Of a stretch of 64,000 nt of DNA, positions 1 through 11,278 are shown one piece after another (position 1 is the stretch's first letter; the number at the start of each line of letters is the position of its first letter). Location: assembly GCA_003008705.1 (NCBI GenBank), contig PDUO01000096.1, forward strand, positions 4,847 to 68,846, written 5' to 3'. This DNA is from Pezicula radicicola. Taxonomy: Eukaryota; Ascomycota; Leotiomycetes; Helotiales; Dermateaceae. Both the position numbers and the translations under genes were made by a program. A model generated the notes under the pieces. The model saw nothing but the letters and a program-made list of their open reading frames with translations, did not search any database and had not been told where the DNA came from.

Positions 1-230
1 GTAGAGAGCTTATAACTATTACTAAATAGTAAAATATATTAATAAATATATAGATTAGAAGTTAAGAGATAGTTACTTAATTCTATATAGATAGTAAAAT
101 AAGAGTATATATATATAAATAAGAGTAAGTAATTACTAATACTAAAACAACTTATATAGTATCGGAGAAATAGTCTTCTTATATATAAAATACTTAGAAA
201 TCAACTATCTAACTAATACCATCGGCTCAT
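1..230. other. AT-rich tract at the left edge
   Basis: The first 230 bases are almost entirely A and T, with many TATA, TTAATA and ATATAT runs and no open frame of note. The tract starts exactly where the coding homology of the neighbouring hydrolase stops. This is the usual look of a RIP-mutated repeat or transposon remnant in an ascomycete, but the element itself continues outside the window and cannot be named. Confidence 0.6.
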
Positions 231-1437
231 TTATAGTATAAACTGAATATGAACTATATTTATGGTTTCTGAACGAGTGGCAATACTGTTATATTTGGCA
301 ACACAACCTTCAGTAGCTGCACGAGAAGCGTCGAGCTGGCGGAATAACTTCTCAAAGCGGTCAAATAACTCGGATGGAGTGCTTCCTGCACCATAAAGAC
401 ACTTCTCAGACCCAGCAAGACTGCAGTATACAAAGTATGTAGCAAAAACTTGGTCGGAGAAGAAGATAGAGTCATCGCCAAAAGTTGTCAGATAGCCATC
501 TGGTGCGACAACGCCATCAAGCACTACATGGCCAATTCGATCCCGAAACATTGAAGCAAGTGTCTGCCCCAGGAATGTGCCGTAGCTGAAGCCCCAGTAA
601 TTCAACAGATGTGAATCGGTCACAAATTGGCCATCGGTCGACCTTGCAAATGCATCGACAATTTGGATCATGTCCCGAGCGGTGTCAGCAGTGGTCATAT
701 GTCTTCCAATAGCACCGGGGCCTCCCACTAGAGACTCGCACACCTTGCCCTTCTCTTGATATTCAGCGTAATAGTCGTCGAAAATACTGTCGGCCAGCTC
801 AGGACCTTCGATCTTAAATAGGCAACGATGAAGACTTGCAGAGGATGTTGTAGATGCGATAGCATTGGAGCAATTAACCGATGGTGTAGAAGCTCCCATC
901 CCTCGAGGATCCCAGGAGACAAGATCAAAACTTGGACCTAGTGGGTTGGCAAACTCGTCACCTGCAACGAGTAATAGATTGACTCCAGAACCACCTGGTC
1001 CACCTGGGTTGAACAGAATCATGCCATCATAGGTCCCGTTTGAAGCAGTAAGGTCTGCCGAACGCTTAATGAGAGCGAGATTTTCTTGTGTGCCATTGCA
1101 ATCCGAGTAATCGAGAGGAACCTATATGGCTATTTCTCAGTATACGGCATGTGGCATATGACCGGGCCTTACGACATACGCTAAATACAGCACAAGAGAA
1201 ATTTTCTTGGCACGGGTACCATTCCAGGTCCGTAGAGGGAGGAATCTGCAGCAGGAGTTAGTATCCCTCTTGAACCGAGCGCTGTAAAGCAACTGTGAGT
1301 AGCTATAGTGGACAAGTCTCGCGACGAACCTGAGGGAAAACATCGAGTGATGGCTGGCTTTGCGTTGCATTAAGGGCTGCCAGACTTGAGCCTGAAAGAC
1401 AACCAAGAATCAGACACTCCAGAAAAGTTTTCATCAT
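231..1437 (-). pseudogene. secreted TAP-like alpha/beta hydrolase, 3'-truncated
   Basis: Three exons can be joined: 1330-1437, 1180-1245 and 231-1121, with introns of 84 and 58 bp (the first has a TACTAAC branch site). The start at 1437 (or 1434) gives a signal peptide with core MKTFLECLILGCLSGSSLA. Next come the oxyanion-loop motif NPGGPGGSG and the nucleophile elbow GFSYG in WGFSYGTFLGQ, which mark tripeptidyl-aminopeptidase-like (TAP) secreted serine hydrolases. Known members are about 500-600 aa and end in a TAP C-terminal domain carrying the last catalytic His. Here the frame closes at about 354 aa in AT-rich sequence, so that domain, and probably the Asp/His of the triad, are missing. 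I infer disruption by a repeat. A long AT-rich 3' intron leading to exons outside the window is possible but less likely. Confidence 0.65.
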
Positions 1438-2615
1438 GAACTAAGGGAAAAAGAAGAAGAAGGTAATGAGAAAAGACACTCAGGTAATTTGGAGACAGCA
1501 GATAAACAAGGAGAAAGGGAAAGCATTATATATTATAGCTCCATTGCTTCGACTTCTGACCCCGGGTTCCTACCTCGTGTTTGCAATGCACCTTCCCTTG
1601 CCATCACGTAAAGAACTACGTGGGCTTAAATGAAAACTGGTGTACTTAATGAGTAGGAATCTAACTTACGAGAGTAACACAGTTAGGCAGGTAACTGTCC
1701 CACAGTTCTCGGATAGGCACTTCTCGTCGGCTGTCAACATGCTGCCAGGAGGCACGGTGTATACTACATCGTGTACTGTACAGGCCGTCTGGGCTGACAA
1801 ACAAGATTAAAAATTCTGATTGGCCTGTTCGCAGGGACCGTATATAACATACGAGTGTTCTTTGCCTAGTCGGGTCCTCTAGTGTCGATTTTATTCCCTA
1901 TGTATTTACTATTGCATACGGCGTATACCTTTCGCTTGCGACATAGGCCCAGGTTCCGAGTGAATGAAGGTTTTAATTGGCCACCTCGTGTACGGACTCT
2001 GTATAACATATTCGTATAGTACATTTGCTAATCATGTCCTCTAATGCCTATTTTATCCCTTACGCATCCTTATATTTACTGTTACATAATATATTCACCT
2101 CAACTTCGTATAGAAATGGCTTATGTTATTGATTAAGATGATTCAAGTGAAGGTTGGTGAGTGATAGAAATTTGAGGTGCTAGTTGATCGTATCACATGA
2201 TGCTACGAGTATCTCGCTTAAGAACAATAGGAGAAACAATAGACACAATGTCATTGAACAAGAACAATAGCCAAATCATAGGATTGAGATAGCACAATAG
2301 TAATTTAATTTTTCTCTCGAGTTGTATAGACTGAAGTACAATAGTACAATGGTTAGTATCTCTATTGTTCACTCACTTATAGAACTAGTAGGTAAAATTT
2401 CATCCCATCAACCTTCTAACCCTCTCCTCAACCTCTTCCTTCCTTCATCGTGCCTAACAAGAATTTCGAATTTTGAAACCACTTTTTCGTTCAACTAATT
2501 ACTTTTGTTACGAATACTCACCTCGATTTTCAATCTTTCAATACCCCTTCCTACCAATCACCTCCATTTTTCACAGACCCTACCATATCTCTCAACAGAG
2601 ACACAATCATTCATC
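1438..2615. other. gene-free region with a diverged direct duplication
   Basis: No gene is visible. Two segments, about 1818-1947 and 1975-2117, align along their length. They share GGCC near the start, then TATAACAT, GTCCTCTA, TGCC/GTCG followed by ATTTTAT, CCCTA/CCCTTACG, ATATTTACT and a closing CGTATA. The second copy is richer in A/T. The rest up to the coiled-coil gene is A/T-biased with several ACAATAG-like words around 2225-2345 and a pyrimidine-rich stretch (2400-2470) that probably belongs to the downstream promoter or 5' UTR. Confidence 0.55.
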
Positions 2616-3909
2616 ATGGGTGCAAAAGCATCACGAATCGTAGAAGAATACCGCCGATTCGAAACCCAACTCCATAACCTCAATGACCAAAACACCCAAT
2701 TACAACAACAAAATCAAGACCTAGCAACTCGTCTCCAAAACTCCGAGAAAGCATTAAACTGTTATAGTTGGCAGATTGATACGTTGCATAATCAACTCGA
2801 GCACTCGGAAATTTCTCTTCATTACTATGGTCGGCAAATTGATACTCTTCATGGGCAACTTGAAACCAAAGAACGAGAACTCAAAATTAAGGAGAAGGAA
2901 AATGATGTGGCGAGGAAGGAATTGATTTATTTTCAATGGAGACAACAGTTGGATCATAGGGTTTTTGGGGAAGTGTTGGATTTGCCACGTTCTTCTTCTG
3001 CCAAGGTCTGTATTCTCTTTTTTTCAATTGAGTTCGTTCTGGGGAACTGTGGACTAACTAGTTGGATTAGGCACCACCATCTGACATCGCATCCATCACA
3101 TCAGCTGGAGACCAACCAGTTGATGAATACGGTGATTGGATTCCTGTTGTTCGGGCTCCTGCTTCTACTCCTACTGCTAGTCATGACGACGGGGAAAATG
3201 AAGTTGTAAGTACCACTCACTCCTTGCCAATGCTTCTATCCTTGTCAAGTATTCAGCTTGGATCTCAAATAACAAGAGTGATATAAGACTAATAGGAATG
3301 GAAATATAGGAACCTTTCATCATTGTGGGTGAGGAATTTGAGGACGAAGCTGCTAATGATGCTGATGATGAGATGAGTTCTGAAGAGGAAGTGGAGGAGA
3401 TTGTGGGCCCTGTGACTCGCCGCCAGGGTGCAGAGGGAAGTGTATCGGTATGTTCTTTTTTTCTTCTTCTCTGGTTGGGTTGGGTTACTAAGTTGAGTTG
3501 AGTAACTCACTTGATCTGGGTAACCCACTTAAGCCGAGTAACCAAATTACTCTACACACTCCACACACTCCTCCCCCAACTGAACCCCACAAAACTAACT
3601 CCCCACCCACAGACCAACCCCCTCAAACGACCCATCACCTCCATCTCCACCACTTCATCAACCACAACCACCACAACCACCTCCACCAACGACCCAAACC
3701 CCCTCCTCAGCACCCATACCTCACAATACTCCTCAGGAACAGACGGAGCTGGCAGCACAGAAGAAGAAATTCTACGCACAGCCAAGCGAGCCAAGAAATG
3801 GGATTGGGAGTGGGAGTGGGATTGGGAGGGGAATGGACCAGAGGGTCGGAAGAGACTTGTTGAGGATATGAGGAGGGCTAGGGGTGGTGACTTGAGGGAT
3901 TATGAGTAG
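2616..3909 (+). CDS. coiled-coil protein, four exons, function unknown
   Basis: Exons 2616-3005, 3071-3205, 3310-3447 and 3613-3909 join in phase to give about 319 aa. I chose the ATG at 2616 (MGAKASRIVEEYRRF) because the coiled coil begins right after it; upstream in-frame sequence reads like a 5' UTR. Residues about 10-130 are heptad-rich with many Gln/Leu/Glu and a duplicated piece (CYSWQIDTLHNQLEHSE / YYGRQIDTLHGQLETKE). The middle is acidic (EEFEDEAANDADDEMSSEEEVEE). The end is Ser/Thr-rich, then basic with a W-D/E run (KKWDWEWEWDWEG). A leading MGAKAS could in principle be N-myristoylated. I do not recognise a family. Intron 3 (3448-3612, 165 bp) is long for this window and carries the 18-nt minisatellite. 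Confidence 0.65.
3490..3548 (+). repeat. 18-nt minisatellite inside intron 3 of the coiled-coil gene
   Basis: About three diverged copies of GAGTAACTCACTTGATTT: the stretch reads GAGTTGAGTAACTCACTTG, then ATCTGGGTAACCCACTT, then AAGCCGAGTAACC. It lies wholly within 3448-3612, which is an intron by splice sites and phase, and is in the same sense as the gene. Confidence 0.8.
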
Positions 3910-4111
3910 GGGAAAGGTATGATGGGGAGAGAATATTTTGCTGGCGCTGGCGCTGGCGTTGGCTTTTCTTTCTTTCTTTTTTGTTGAAAATTGATATTGG
4001 GGCTTTTGCTTGCTCGTTTGCTTTGTTGTGGGGATGATTTGGCTTTTTGAGAGTCTATGAATTTATTTGAATTGTTACTTTGATTTGAGTTCTTGGTGTG
4101 CCTTTCTTGAA

Positions 4112-4258
4112 CTTGGAATTGAGTAGCCTACTTGAATTGAGTAACCTATTTGAACTGAATAACCAGCTTGTTTTAGGTAACCTACGTGAATTGGGTACCC
4201 TACTTAACTACGACAACTCACTTGAATTTTGAATCAAGTAACTAGCTTGAAGTGACCA
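4112..4258 (+). repeat. 18-nt minisatellite downstream of the coiled-coil gene
   Basis: Seven or eight degraded copies of the GAGTAACTCACTTGATTT unit, such as GAGTAGCCTACTTGAATT, GAGTAACCTATTTGAACT and GGTAACCTACGTGAATT, sit between the coiled-coil gene (ends 3909) and the 3' end of tbf1 (4738). The remaining DNA between these genes shows no other gene. Confidence 0.8.
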
Positions 4259-4737
4259 ACTGAACCGGACATTACGCCTAACTAACGCTTATAACAGTAC
4301 GTACTTAACATCACATACCATATATTCTTTATCTCTTATCCTATATTCCAACCAGTCTTCCAAGAATATGCATAAAACACTAGACCGTGGTCAATATGGT
4401 CAATAGCGAACACGTCTTTTGATTTATGCTAAGCTGAGCAGAACATCTAGAGGTTCCCAAGCTAGACTATACAGAAATGCACTTTAATGCACTTTGAATC
4501 CAAGAGCCAACAATAATATACTGTACAATACCCAATGCAAGTGAGCCCTGGTTTTACCAATTTTCAAACGCCATAGACCGAGACATCATGTTCCAGAGCC
4601 CAGATTCCCACCATTTGTTATTTCCCCTCCGGTGAATAGCCCCACCCCGTACCCAGCCAAGCAGAACTCCGCGCTGTTATCCCCAAAATATGAAGAGGAA
4701 GAAAATACGTAAACAGTCGAGGTATACAGGTAATTGG

Positions 4738-7361
4738 CTAACCAGCTTTTGACTCGGCATTGGGCTTATTCCCATCCACGGCCTGATTATCTGCATTGAA
4801 AGGCATAAGGTGCTGCATAAGCAGCTGCTCATTAGTATCTAGCGGCTGGGTCGAATTTGCCTGTTTTTGTTGTGGTGGTGGTAGTGTAGTATAAGGAGAC
4901 TGAAAATAAGACTGTTGCTGCTGAGCGGGTGGCTGAAATTGGGCGTGGCTATTACTGTCTCTTCTAAGGTTTGTCTGCGGCTCGACAACATTGGACCGCT
5001 CTCCACCGTTCGTGCCCAATTCTCCTTCGCTAGAACACGCCCCCTTTAATGACTGTCCATACCCGGGCTGACCTGCGAGGCTCATAACACCGTTGAACTT
5101 AGCACGCTCCTCATCTGATGCTAGTCTGGCCCTTTCCTCTGATTCCTTCTTTGCTGCTAAGCTTGGCGCTCGGGATTTGAGATCACCAGTTACGAAGGTA
5201 AGATAGTATGGAACCTCAATATTTTCCTTGAGGAAGAATAGTTTAAGGTTGCGAGCTTTGTCTTTCAATTGTACTTGGTTGCGATCTTTCAGCGCAGAAC
5301 TGAGACTGCCACCTGGACCATGAAGGGCTATGATTTGACTCCAATGTGGTCCTTGCACAGCATCGAGGCCAGCAAGCAATGCTATCAATTCCTCGTCAGT
5401 CCATGGTCGTCGTGCTTGGTTACTTACGCCTGGGCGTCCTTTAGTTGGACTTGTTTTCGCATGGACTGACTGTCGAGCTCTCCTATACAGGGCAACTGTT
5501 GAAGCTGGTTGCTTATCATATTGAGCAAGGCCACTTGCATTGGGACCAGGGCCATTAGTTATGTTCTGCGGAAAGACGGGGTACTGCAATACTACGTCGT
5601 TTAGATCATGCATGTCCATTTGAACGAATTCAATGAATGGCTCACCTCCGTTGTGTTGTGGCGGACTTGGCGGAGCCCCGCCAAAGCCAAGGCTTCGCAA
5701 AACTTCATCTGCTGCACGCTTTGCTTCTCTAGCAACATCCACGGGGGATTGACCATTCGTTTGCTGGGTTTGCTGCGCATGCAAGTTTATTCCTCCATTA
5801 TTTTGTGGTTGCGAAGACCAGTACGCATCTCCTGGACGTCCATAAGACTGTACGCTTGCGCTGCCGTTTGTTTCGTAGATTTTAGCAGGCGGAGCTGGAA
5901 CTGTGAGAGCATGACGCTTGCGGTACTCATCAAGCAATGGCGCATAGTGCCTTGAGAGGTAGCGACTGAGACTTTGTAGAAAGTCCTCCCACTCGAATCT
6001 GCGTGTCAATGCCGCTATCGAACTGTTAGTCTTGGGATCTCTGAGCAGAAGGGAGTCAACCAACCTATCGAATCACTGTCACTTGGCTCGTTTAGAAGAA
6101 ACTGTCTCCGACCTACTATTAAGTTGATGAATTCGTTCTCGCTCTGTGATAGAGGCTTGCTAGGGTGCCTCAGTGCGAGTGACTTTCCAAGATCATCAGG
6201 AAACAGACTCGCAAGGGTCTCTTCCTTTTCAGACGAATCTCCAGAAGACATGGCGGTAAGGTACATCTGGGTCTTGAAATTGAGATACAGATGAGTGACC
6301 TCTTTTTGTAGCTCTTCACCATCTGGAGTAAAAGTCTCGATGAAGTGGTCATTGAGGTCGTAAAATCCTATTTCACCCCCACCAAAAATGCTAGAAACAA
6401 ATGTTGCAATGTTTGTGGTGCGGATTGTTGCTCGGTGGGTAGACTCTTGGATGCACAATTTATCAGCAGAAATAAAGGGCAGCTCCGTCTGAGTGTACAT
6501 CTTCTTTGTCTGATCGAAAAGACCTTTTAACGCAACATAAGCCTGACCAACATCAGATTCTGGTTTGGTTACCATTCTGATTGTCTCGTCATAAGGACCC
6601 TGTGCTAGCTTGGAGAGAAGTAGGGTTGACTGTAACAAGGTTAATGTTTGTTTTGCAATTCAAGTTCAATGAAAAAAAATGCTATTGGTGTGGTGCTTAG
6701 GGCTTACCAAATTACCAAGGACTGGCAGACTCTCTATCCTCATCACATGGTAGGGATCAAATATGTTGTGTGTGGCACTGCATGGCTCTGCTTGCGGCAA
6801 CTGTCCAAATCCCGATTGCGTTGGAGCTGGGCTGGCCTGAGCTGCCGAGGCTGCAATTTGCTGAGTCGTCGCCGCAATGATAGCCGTCATGTCAAAATCA
6901 ATCCTCGCATCCTCAACTCTCTCGCCGCCATACCCCTCAATGGTCGCAGGAGTAGCTTGCTTAACGGTTGTTGCCGGTGAATCTATTTCACCATTTCCAC
7001 CGCTATGCGCCTCGCTATTTGCCCCATTGTTCACCGTGCTATTCGCCTCACTATTCGTCTCAGGCTTTATGCGCTTTGCTGCGTACCGTCTTGCTGCGTC
7101 CTTTTCTGTTTCGTCAAGACTGTCGGCTGAACTTGAACGACGTCGCTTTGGAGAGGGGAGCTGCGGGGTTTGGTCTGCCATTGTGGCGTCCGGAGCAGCT
7201 TCGTTCTTGATGGGAGAAGTTCCTGCTACACAATTAGCTTCAGGATCTAATAGGAAAACACATTGGATGTACGTGGGGGATAGCCAGTCAACCAGTGCTC
7301 TTGTTATACGCAGGAAGTGAACCAAAATGGAGTCTAACTCACCATCATTGGGAGCCTCCAT
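4738..7361 (-). CDS. tbf1: Tbf1/TRF-like telomere repeat-binding factor
   Basis: Four exons, 7343-7361, 6708-7225, 6065-6629 and 4738-6014, keep phase and encode 792 aa. The 50-bp third intron has donor GTTGGT and ends ATAG just after an ACTAAC branch site; this is the only phase-consistent solution I found. The N-terminal ~175 residues are low-complexity with a PSPKRRR basic patch. Residues about 180-400 read like the TRFH-type dimerisation region of fungal Tbf1/Taz1 proteins (IFDPYHVMRIESLPVLGNL onward). At about 570-630 lies a telobox Myb domain: RRPWTDEELIALLAGLDAV, HWSQI and LKDRNQVQLKDKARNLK, matching the VDLKDKWRN signature with VQLKDKARN. The tail is Gln-rich. Family members bind TTAGGG-type DNA at telomeres and some promoters (yeast Tbf1, S. 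pombe Taz1/Teb1). The Trp-to-Ala change in the telobox (KWRN to KARN) is worth noting. Confidence 0.85.
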
Positions 7362-8556
7362 ATTTGTACAGAGTTCTCGGAGTTGGTGCCAATTACCGAT
7401 TAGTTATTAGAGATCATAACCCTGGCACATAGCCCGAAGAAAATCACACATAGCGCATTGATTACTTGTTTTCGCAACCTCTTGTCACAAAAAACTTCAG
7501 AGTTGCGTCATTGGTCTCTCGCACCTCCCGCAAGCCCTCAAACTTTTGACCTTATCTGAAGCCCCAGCCCTCTCTGTCGCACAACACAGGACTTTTTAAG
7601 AATTGCTTTTGGTGAATTATTTATTATTTATGATTTAGTTATCTTGCAAACAGGATTGCTTATTCTCAATAGATTTAAATGAGAATATTTTATCTATATG
7701 CCATTTTATATCTTACATACTTCCTTATATAATTAATTCTTTTTAACGGTATATAGTTATATGGGGGATGCCCGTCGGGCTCACGTGACCTACTATAATA
7801 TAATTCGATCAGAACCTAAGGTAGTATTGCAGAACATAGTAGTTACTTGAATTTCTGCATGAAATTGACTCGTCTATTTCTCCTAAATAGGGAAAAACAT
7901 CTGCCAAGATTTACGCCAAGAAACTTTATTTCCGAGCAACAAAGCTAGTCGTATTATACCCCTCCTTCTAAGAAGCACAATAGATCACGTGCTAGATATA
8001 GACTTTTCAGGCGTTTTATAAGCCCTATTAAGAAGTGGGAATAATCCGGATACATAATGTACTAATTATAGAGCTGTATTGCAAATTAATATAGCCAAGG
8101 TAATAGCTTGTATGTGTTTAAACCAAAGCTTAGATGACACCACTCTCCTCTCCTCTCCTCCCTCGCTTAATTGAGCCTTCAAGGCAAAATCTAAATCTGC
8201 TGGGAAGTAAATAGCGATAGCTTTCCTTTAATTGCTTCCCCTAGATCAGGTCAAAATTGAGATGTGACCTGGAGAGGACGATAGTCTGGGTATATATATA
8301 TATAATTTTGTAAGAAACCGACTTGTGTTAAGTCAGTTGTCTATGTAGAGAGCGAGCGAAAGAAGGGTATCATGTAATAGACCTGATCAACCACAACCCA
8401 AAACCCAACCCCGGACCCAGATCCAGCGCCCTCAGTAACCAAAGTATCCAATGATATCCATCTCAATCCAATTAGACCACAAAATTACCCAACCAAACCA
8501 TAACTCCATATCTCAATCCTCCATCGTGATAAATCCGTAAAACCCCTCCCCATGTA
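7362..8556. other. intergenic DNA between tbf1 and the phosphatase-like gene
   Basis: About 1.2 kb with no supportable gene. The first ~200 bp is the tbf1 promoter side. From 7600 to 7760 and 7800 to 8110 the DNA is AT-rich with scattered stops in all frames. A CT-rich stretch (CTCTCCTCTCCTCTCCTCCC, 8145-8164) and a TATATATATATATA run (8291-8304) are the only simple repeats. The 8380-8556 piece is probably the 3' UTR side of the minus-strand gene that follows. Confidence 0.5.
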
Positions 8557-10287
8557 TCAGACTTGATCTAGTGCCTTAACCCCATCACCAAATGGATTGG
8601 TATTTCCAATACCATCTTCGCTTCGTCGCGAATAATCAGCCCCGGAAACAACCCGATCCATACCAGCGTCACGTTTCTTATCAGCATCGCTCAACTCCCA
8701 ACTTCCCACCCGGTCATGTCTCACATTAGTTGCACCAGCCCCAGTCTTCGGCAAGTCAGCATCACTCTGCATCTTCTCAGCACCTTTGAAGCCACCTAGA
8801 CTCGATTTACGAGTTTGGAATCCAATACGTGCACCACCTAGAACAGCGAGTGCAATGCCTGCGAGGATGAAGACCGCAAGTGTTACTACTGCTCCGATTA
8901 TACCAGCCACCCAGGGCTTCATTTGGTTGGATGATTTTGAAGGGCCGGTAGATATGTAGGTAGAAGCATAGGCAAACGCCTCGCAAAACAACGTGATGCT
9001 ACCGCAAGTAGTACACCACGTCGCCGCGTCCGTCATAGCGAAATTAGACATTCCATTCATGAAATCGGCATAACTCATATCAGTCTGACTCTTTCCTCTT
9101 CCGAAAAGTGGGTAAGAACGAATAGGGGCAGAGTCATCGGTGCCATTGCGGAAAGCAAAGCGCACATATAGCTCATCAGTGGGAGGGAAGGATGTGGATG
9201 CTGAAGAAGTGTCGCTGGAGGAGAAAAGTTCGAAGGTCATGAGTGAGCCGTGAAGAGGGAGAGTTGTGAATTGAGTGTTATACTGGGATGCCGTGGATAG
9301 ACCAGAGAGGGAAAAGAAGCTCAGGAATGGCTCGAAGGAACCGAAGAGCAAGGTAAGTTTGTCAGAGACCCCAGCCGAAGCAATGTTATGGCCAAACATT
9401 TCAATGACCTTTGCTGCCAAAGTGGCGCCTGCGATAGAACCAGAGGCATTAGTGTTGCCGGAGTTCATGGCAAGCTGCTGGGTGCTGGCGTAGTTATAAA
9501 GCGTGCTGAGATCGGCGTCCGACAATGAATTCAGAACGGTGCCATTGTGGATGCTTTCATATAGAGCATATTCATAGAGCGCATAAGCATTTTGATAGTT
9601 TATGACGCTGGAATCCCATGGCCAGAAAACGCTAGATTCAAGGGAAGCATAGAAAGATAGTGTGTTTTCGTAGAGCTCCTCGGATTCGTTGGAATAGAGA
9701 TATCTTGCATGGTCAATTTCGTAGTTTGTACATCCAGTATTGCCGGAAATCCTGTTGCACGATTAGTTGGCTTTCTTTCACTGTGTCTCACTCTCGGGCG
9801 CAGCTTACCAGATGTAGTTATAATCCATCGTGCTCACCGTATTAATGCTCGCATACTGGTAACCATTAAGCGGGTACATCTCCAAGGACCCATTACCCAA
9901 GATCTGATTTCCCTGCCCAGTGGGACCAACCGGTGGGTAAAGCCCCTGCATAAAGGCCTGCGCACTGGCAGCAACATACTCATCGTCCGTCGACAGGATA
10001 TATAGTTGTGAATTGTCTAGTGAGTTCGAGTTTAGGCCCTGGATCGGGTAAGCTTGTGTGTCGTTGCCTGAACTTGTCGAGACATAACGGGTGCGAAGGA
10101 CCTCGCCGGCTGATTGGAGTTGGTGTGCACCGATAGTTGTAAGATTGTAGGTGCTGGCGACGATATCAGGAGTTTTTTCACCATGATAAATGTAGCTAAC
10201 TGCCGCCCAAGTTACATGCGTTTTAGCAGTTGCCCCAAGGCTGACCCCAAAAAGTAGAGCGGTGAGGAGGAGTGGGCTAGAAGCCAT
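8557..10287 (-). CDS. histidine-phosphatase-like membrane protein lacking the catalytic Arg
   Basis: Two exons, 9809-10287 and 8557-9751 (57-bp intron), encode 557 aa. A signal peptide (MASSPLLLTALLFGVSLGATA) is followed by VSYIYHGEKTP. This lines up with the RHG motif region of branch-2 histidine phosphatases (acid phosphatase/phytase type, usual form RHGxRTP), but the Arg is Tyr34. The second catalytic site, normally HD near the end of the domain, appears replaced around LLFGSFEPFLSFFSLSGL. The ectodomain has several N-glycosylation sequons. A single membrane segment near residue 445 (WVAGIIGAVVTLAVFILAG) is followed by a cytosolic tail of about 90 aa. I infer a type I cell-surface protein that keeps the fold but not the usual chemistry. 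The reading frame is intact, so it is likely a functional non-enzyme rather than a pseudogene. Confidence 0.75.
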
Positions 10288-11278
10288 GATGGCAGGTCGC
10301 ACGCAAGTCGCAGGTCTCAGCTCGCTTGGATAATGAATATATGTCCTACGACAGCGTAAACACACTCGCAACTATGCGACAAAGAGCAAGAACAGACGGG
10401 GCTGGGGAGAATAAAGAACGGTGGGATGGCGCGAAATAAGAATAAAACAGAAAAAAAGATAGCTCTGCGGTCAAGATACGGTACTGTAGCTACCCTGGCA
10501 GGAGGAACTCTATTCCTACCTCACCTTGAGCTCACTAGACCTTACTAGACCTTACTAGACCTCACTCCCGCATAGCTCACCTTCCAGAATCAACGCTATC
10601 TAGCCCATCGCAGCTACTTAGCCTGCCGTGGGCTGCCCGTCCAACCTCGTCGAGTCACATCAAGGAGGTGTGCCATTGGTAGCAATTGGACAGTAACCAC
10701 TTGGCGCACAGCCTTTGCTCACATTGTGTCTCTTGGCAGGCTGCATGTATTGAGTGCTTGCATACAACTCTACAACTCTGCATCCCACTATCGCGATAAG
10801 GACTGGTCACGTTTAACCCCGCATGCAGATTTGGGACGCTGAGGTCAGATGATGTAATTGAGGTGTGCTCTGAGGAATCTCCAGAGATGGTGGGCGTTTG
10901 TGAAGCGACGACAGTGACAGTGTTGGATAGATTTCTTAGCGATGAAGACGCTCTAGGGAGAGTTTATAATAATGGGATGAAAGGTACAGTAGGTTAGAAA
11001 GGATATGACTTTGCGGTGAGCGTTCTACAGATGCTGGCTTGACGTGGGAATAGACTCAAGCGCTATTAGCCTGGTGGAGTGTCTGAGACACCCCTGCAAC
11101 AGCCTCGGTAGAGAATTAATTAATCCAGGTGGTTGGCGTTGGGCAAAGGAAAATATTCAAAATCATAGTTCACCATTGCACCATCGCAGAATCCACTGAT
11201 TGTTCAATATTTGAATTTAATTGCACATAAGGGTTTGTTCATATACATATTTTTGATTCCTTTCGTAACCTCGTCAAT
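10288..11278. other. intergenic DNA between two convergently spaced minus-strand genes
   Basis: Contains the promoter side of the phosphatase-like gene and the 3' flank of the aldehyde dehydrogenase gene. The only clear structure is a 10-bp tandem repeat, CTTACTAGAC, three units at 10531-10560 (first unit CTCACTAGAC). No gene is supported. Confidence 0.5.

Noticed and set aside
3511..3612. N-terminal part of the open frame that contains the last coiled-coil gene exon
   Set aside because: It is intron sequence with the minisatellite; the exon starts at 3613 by acceptor and phase.
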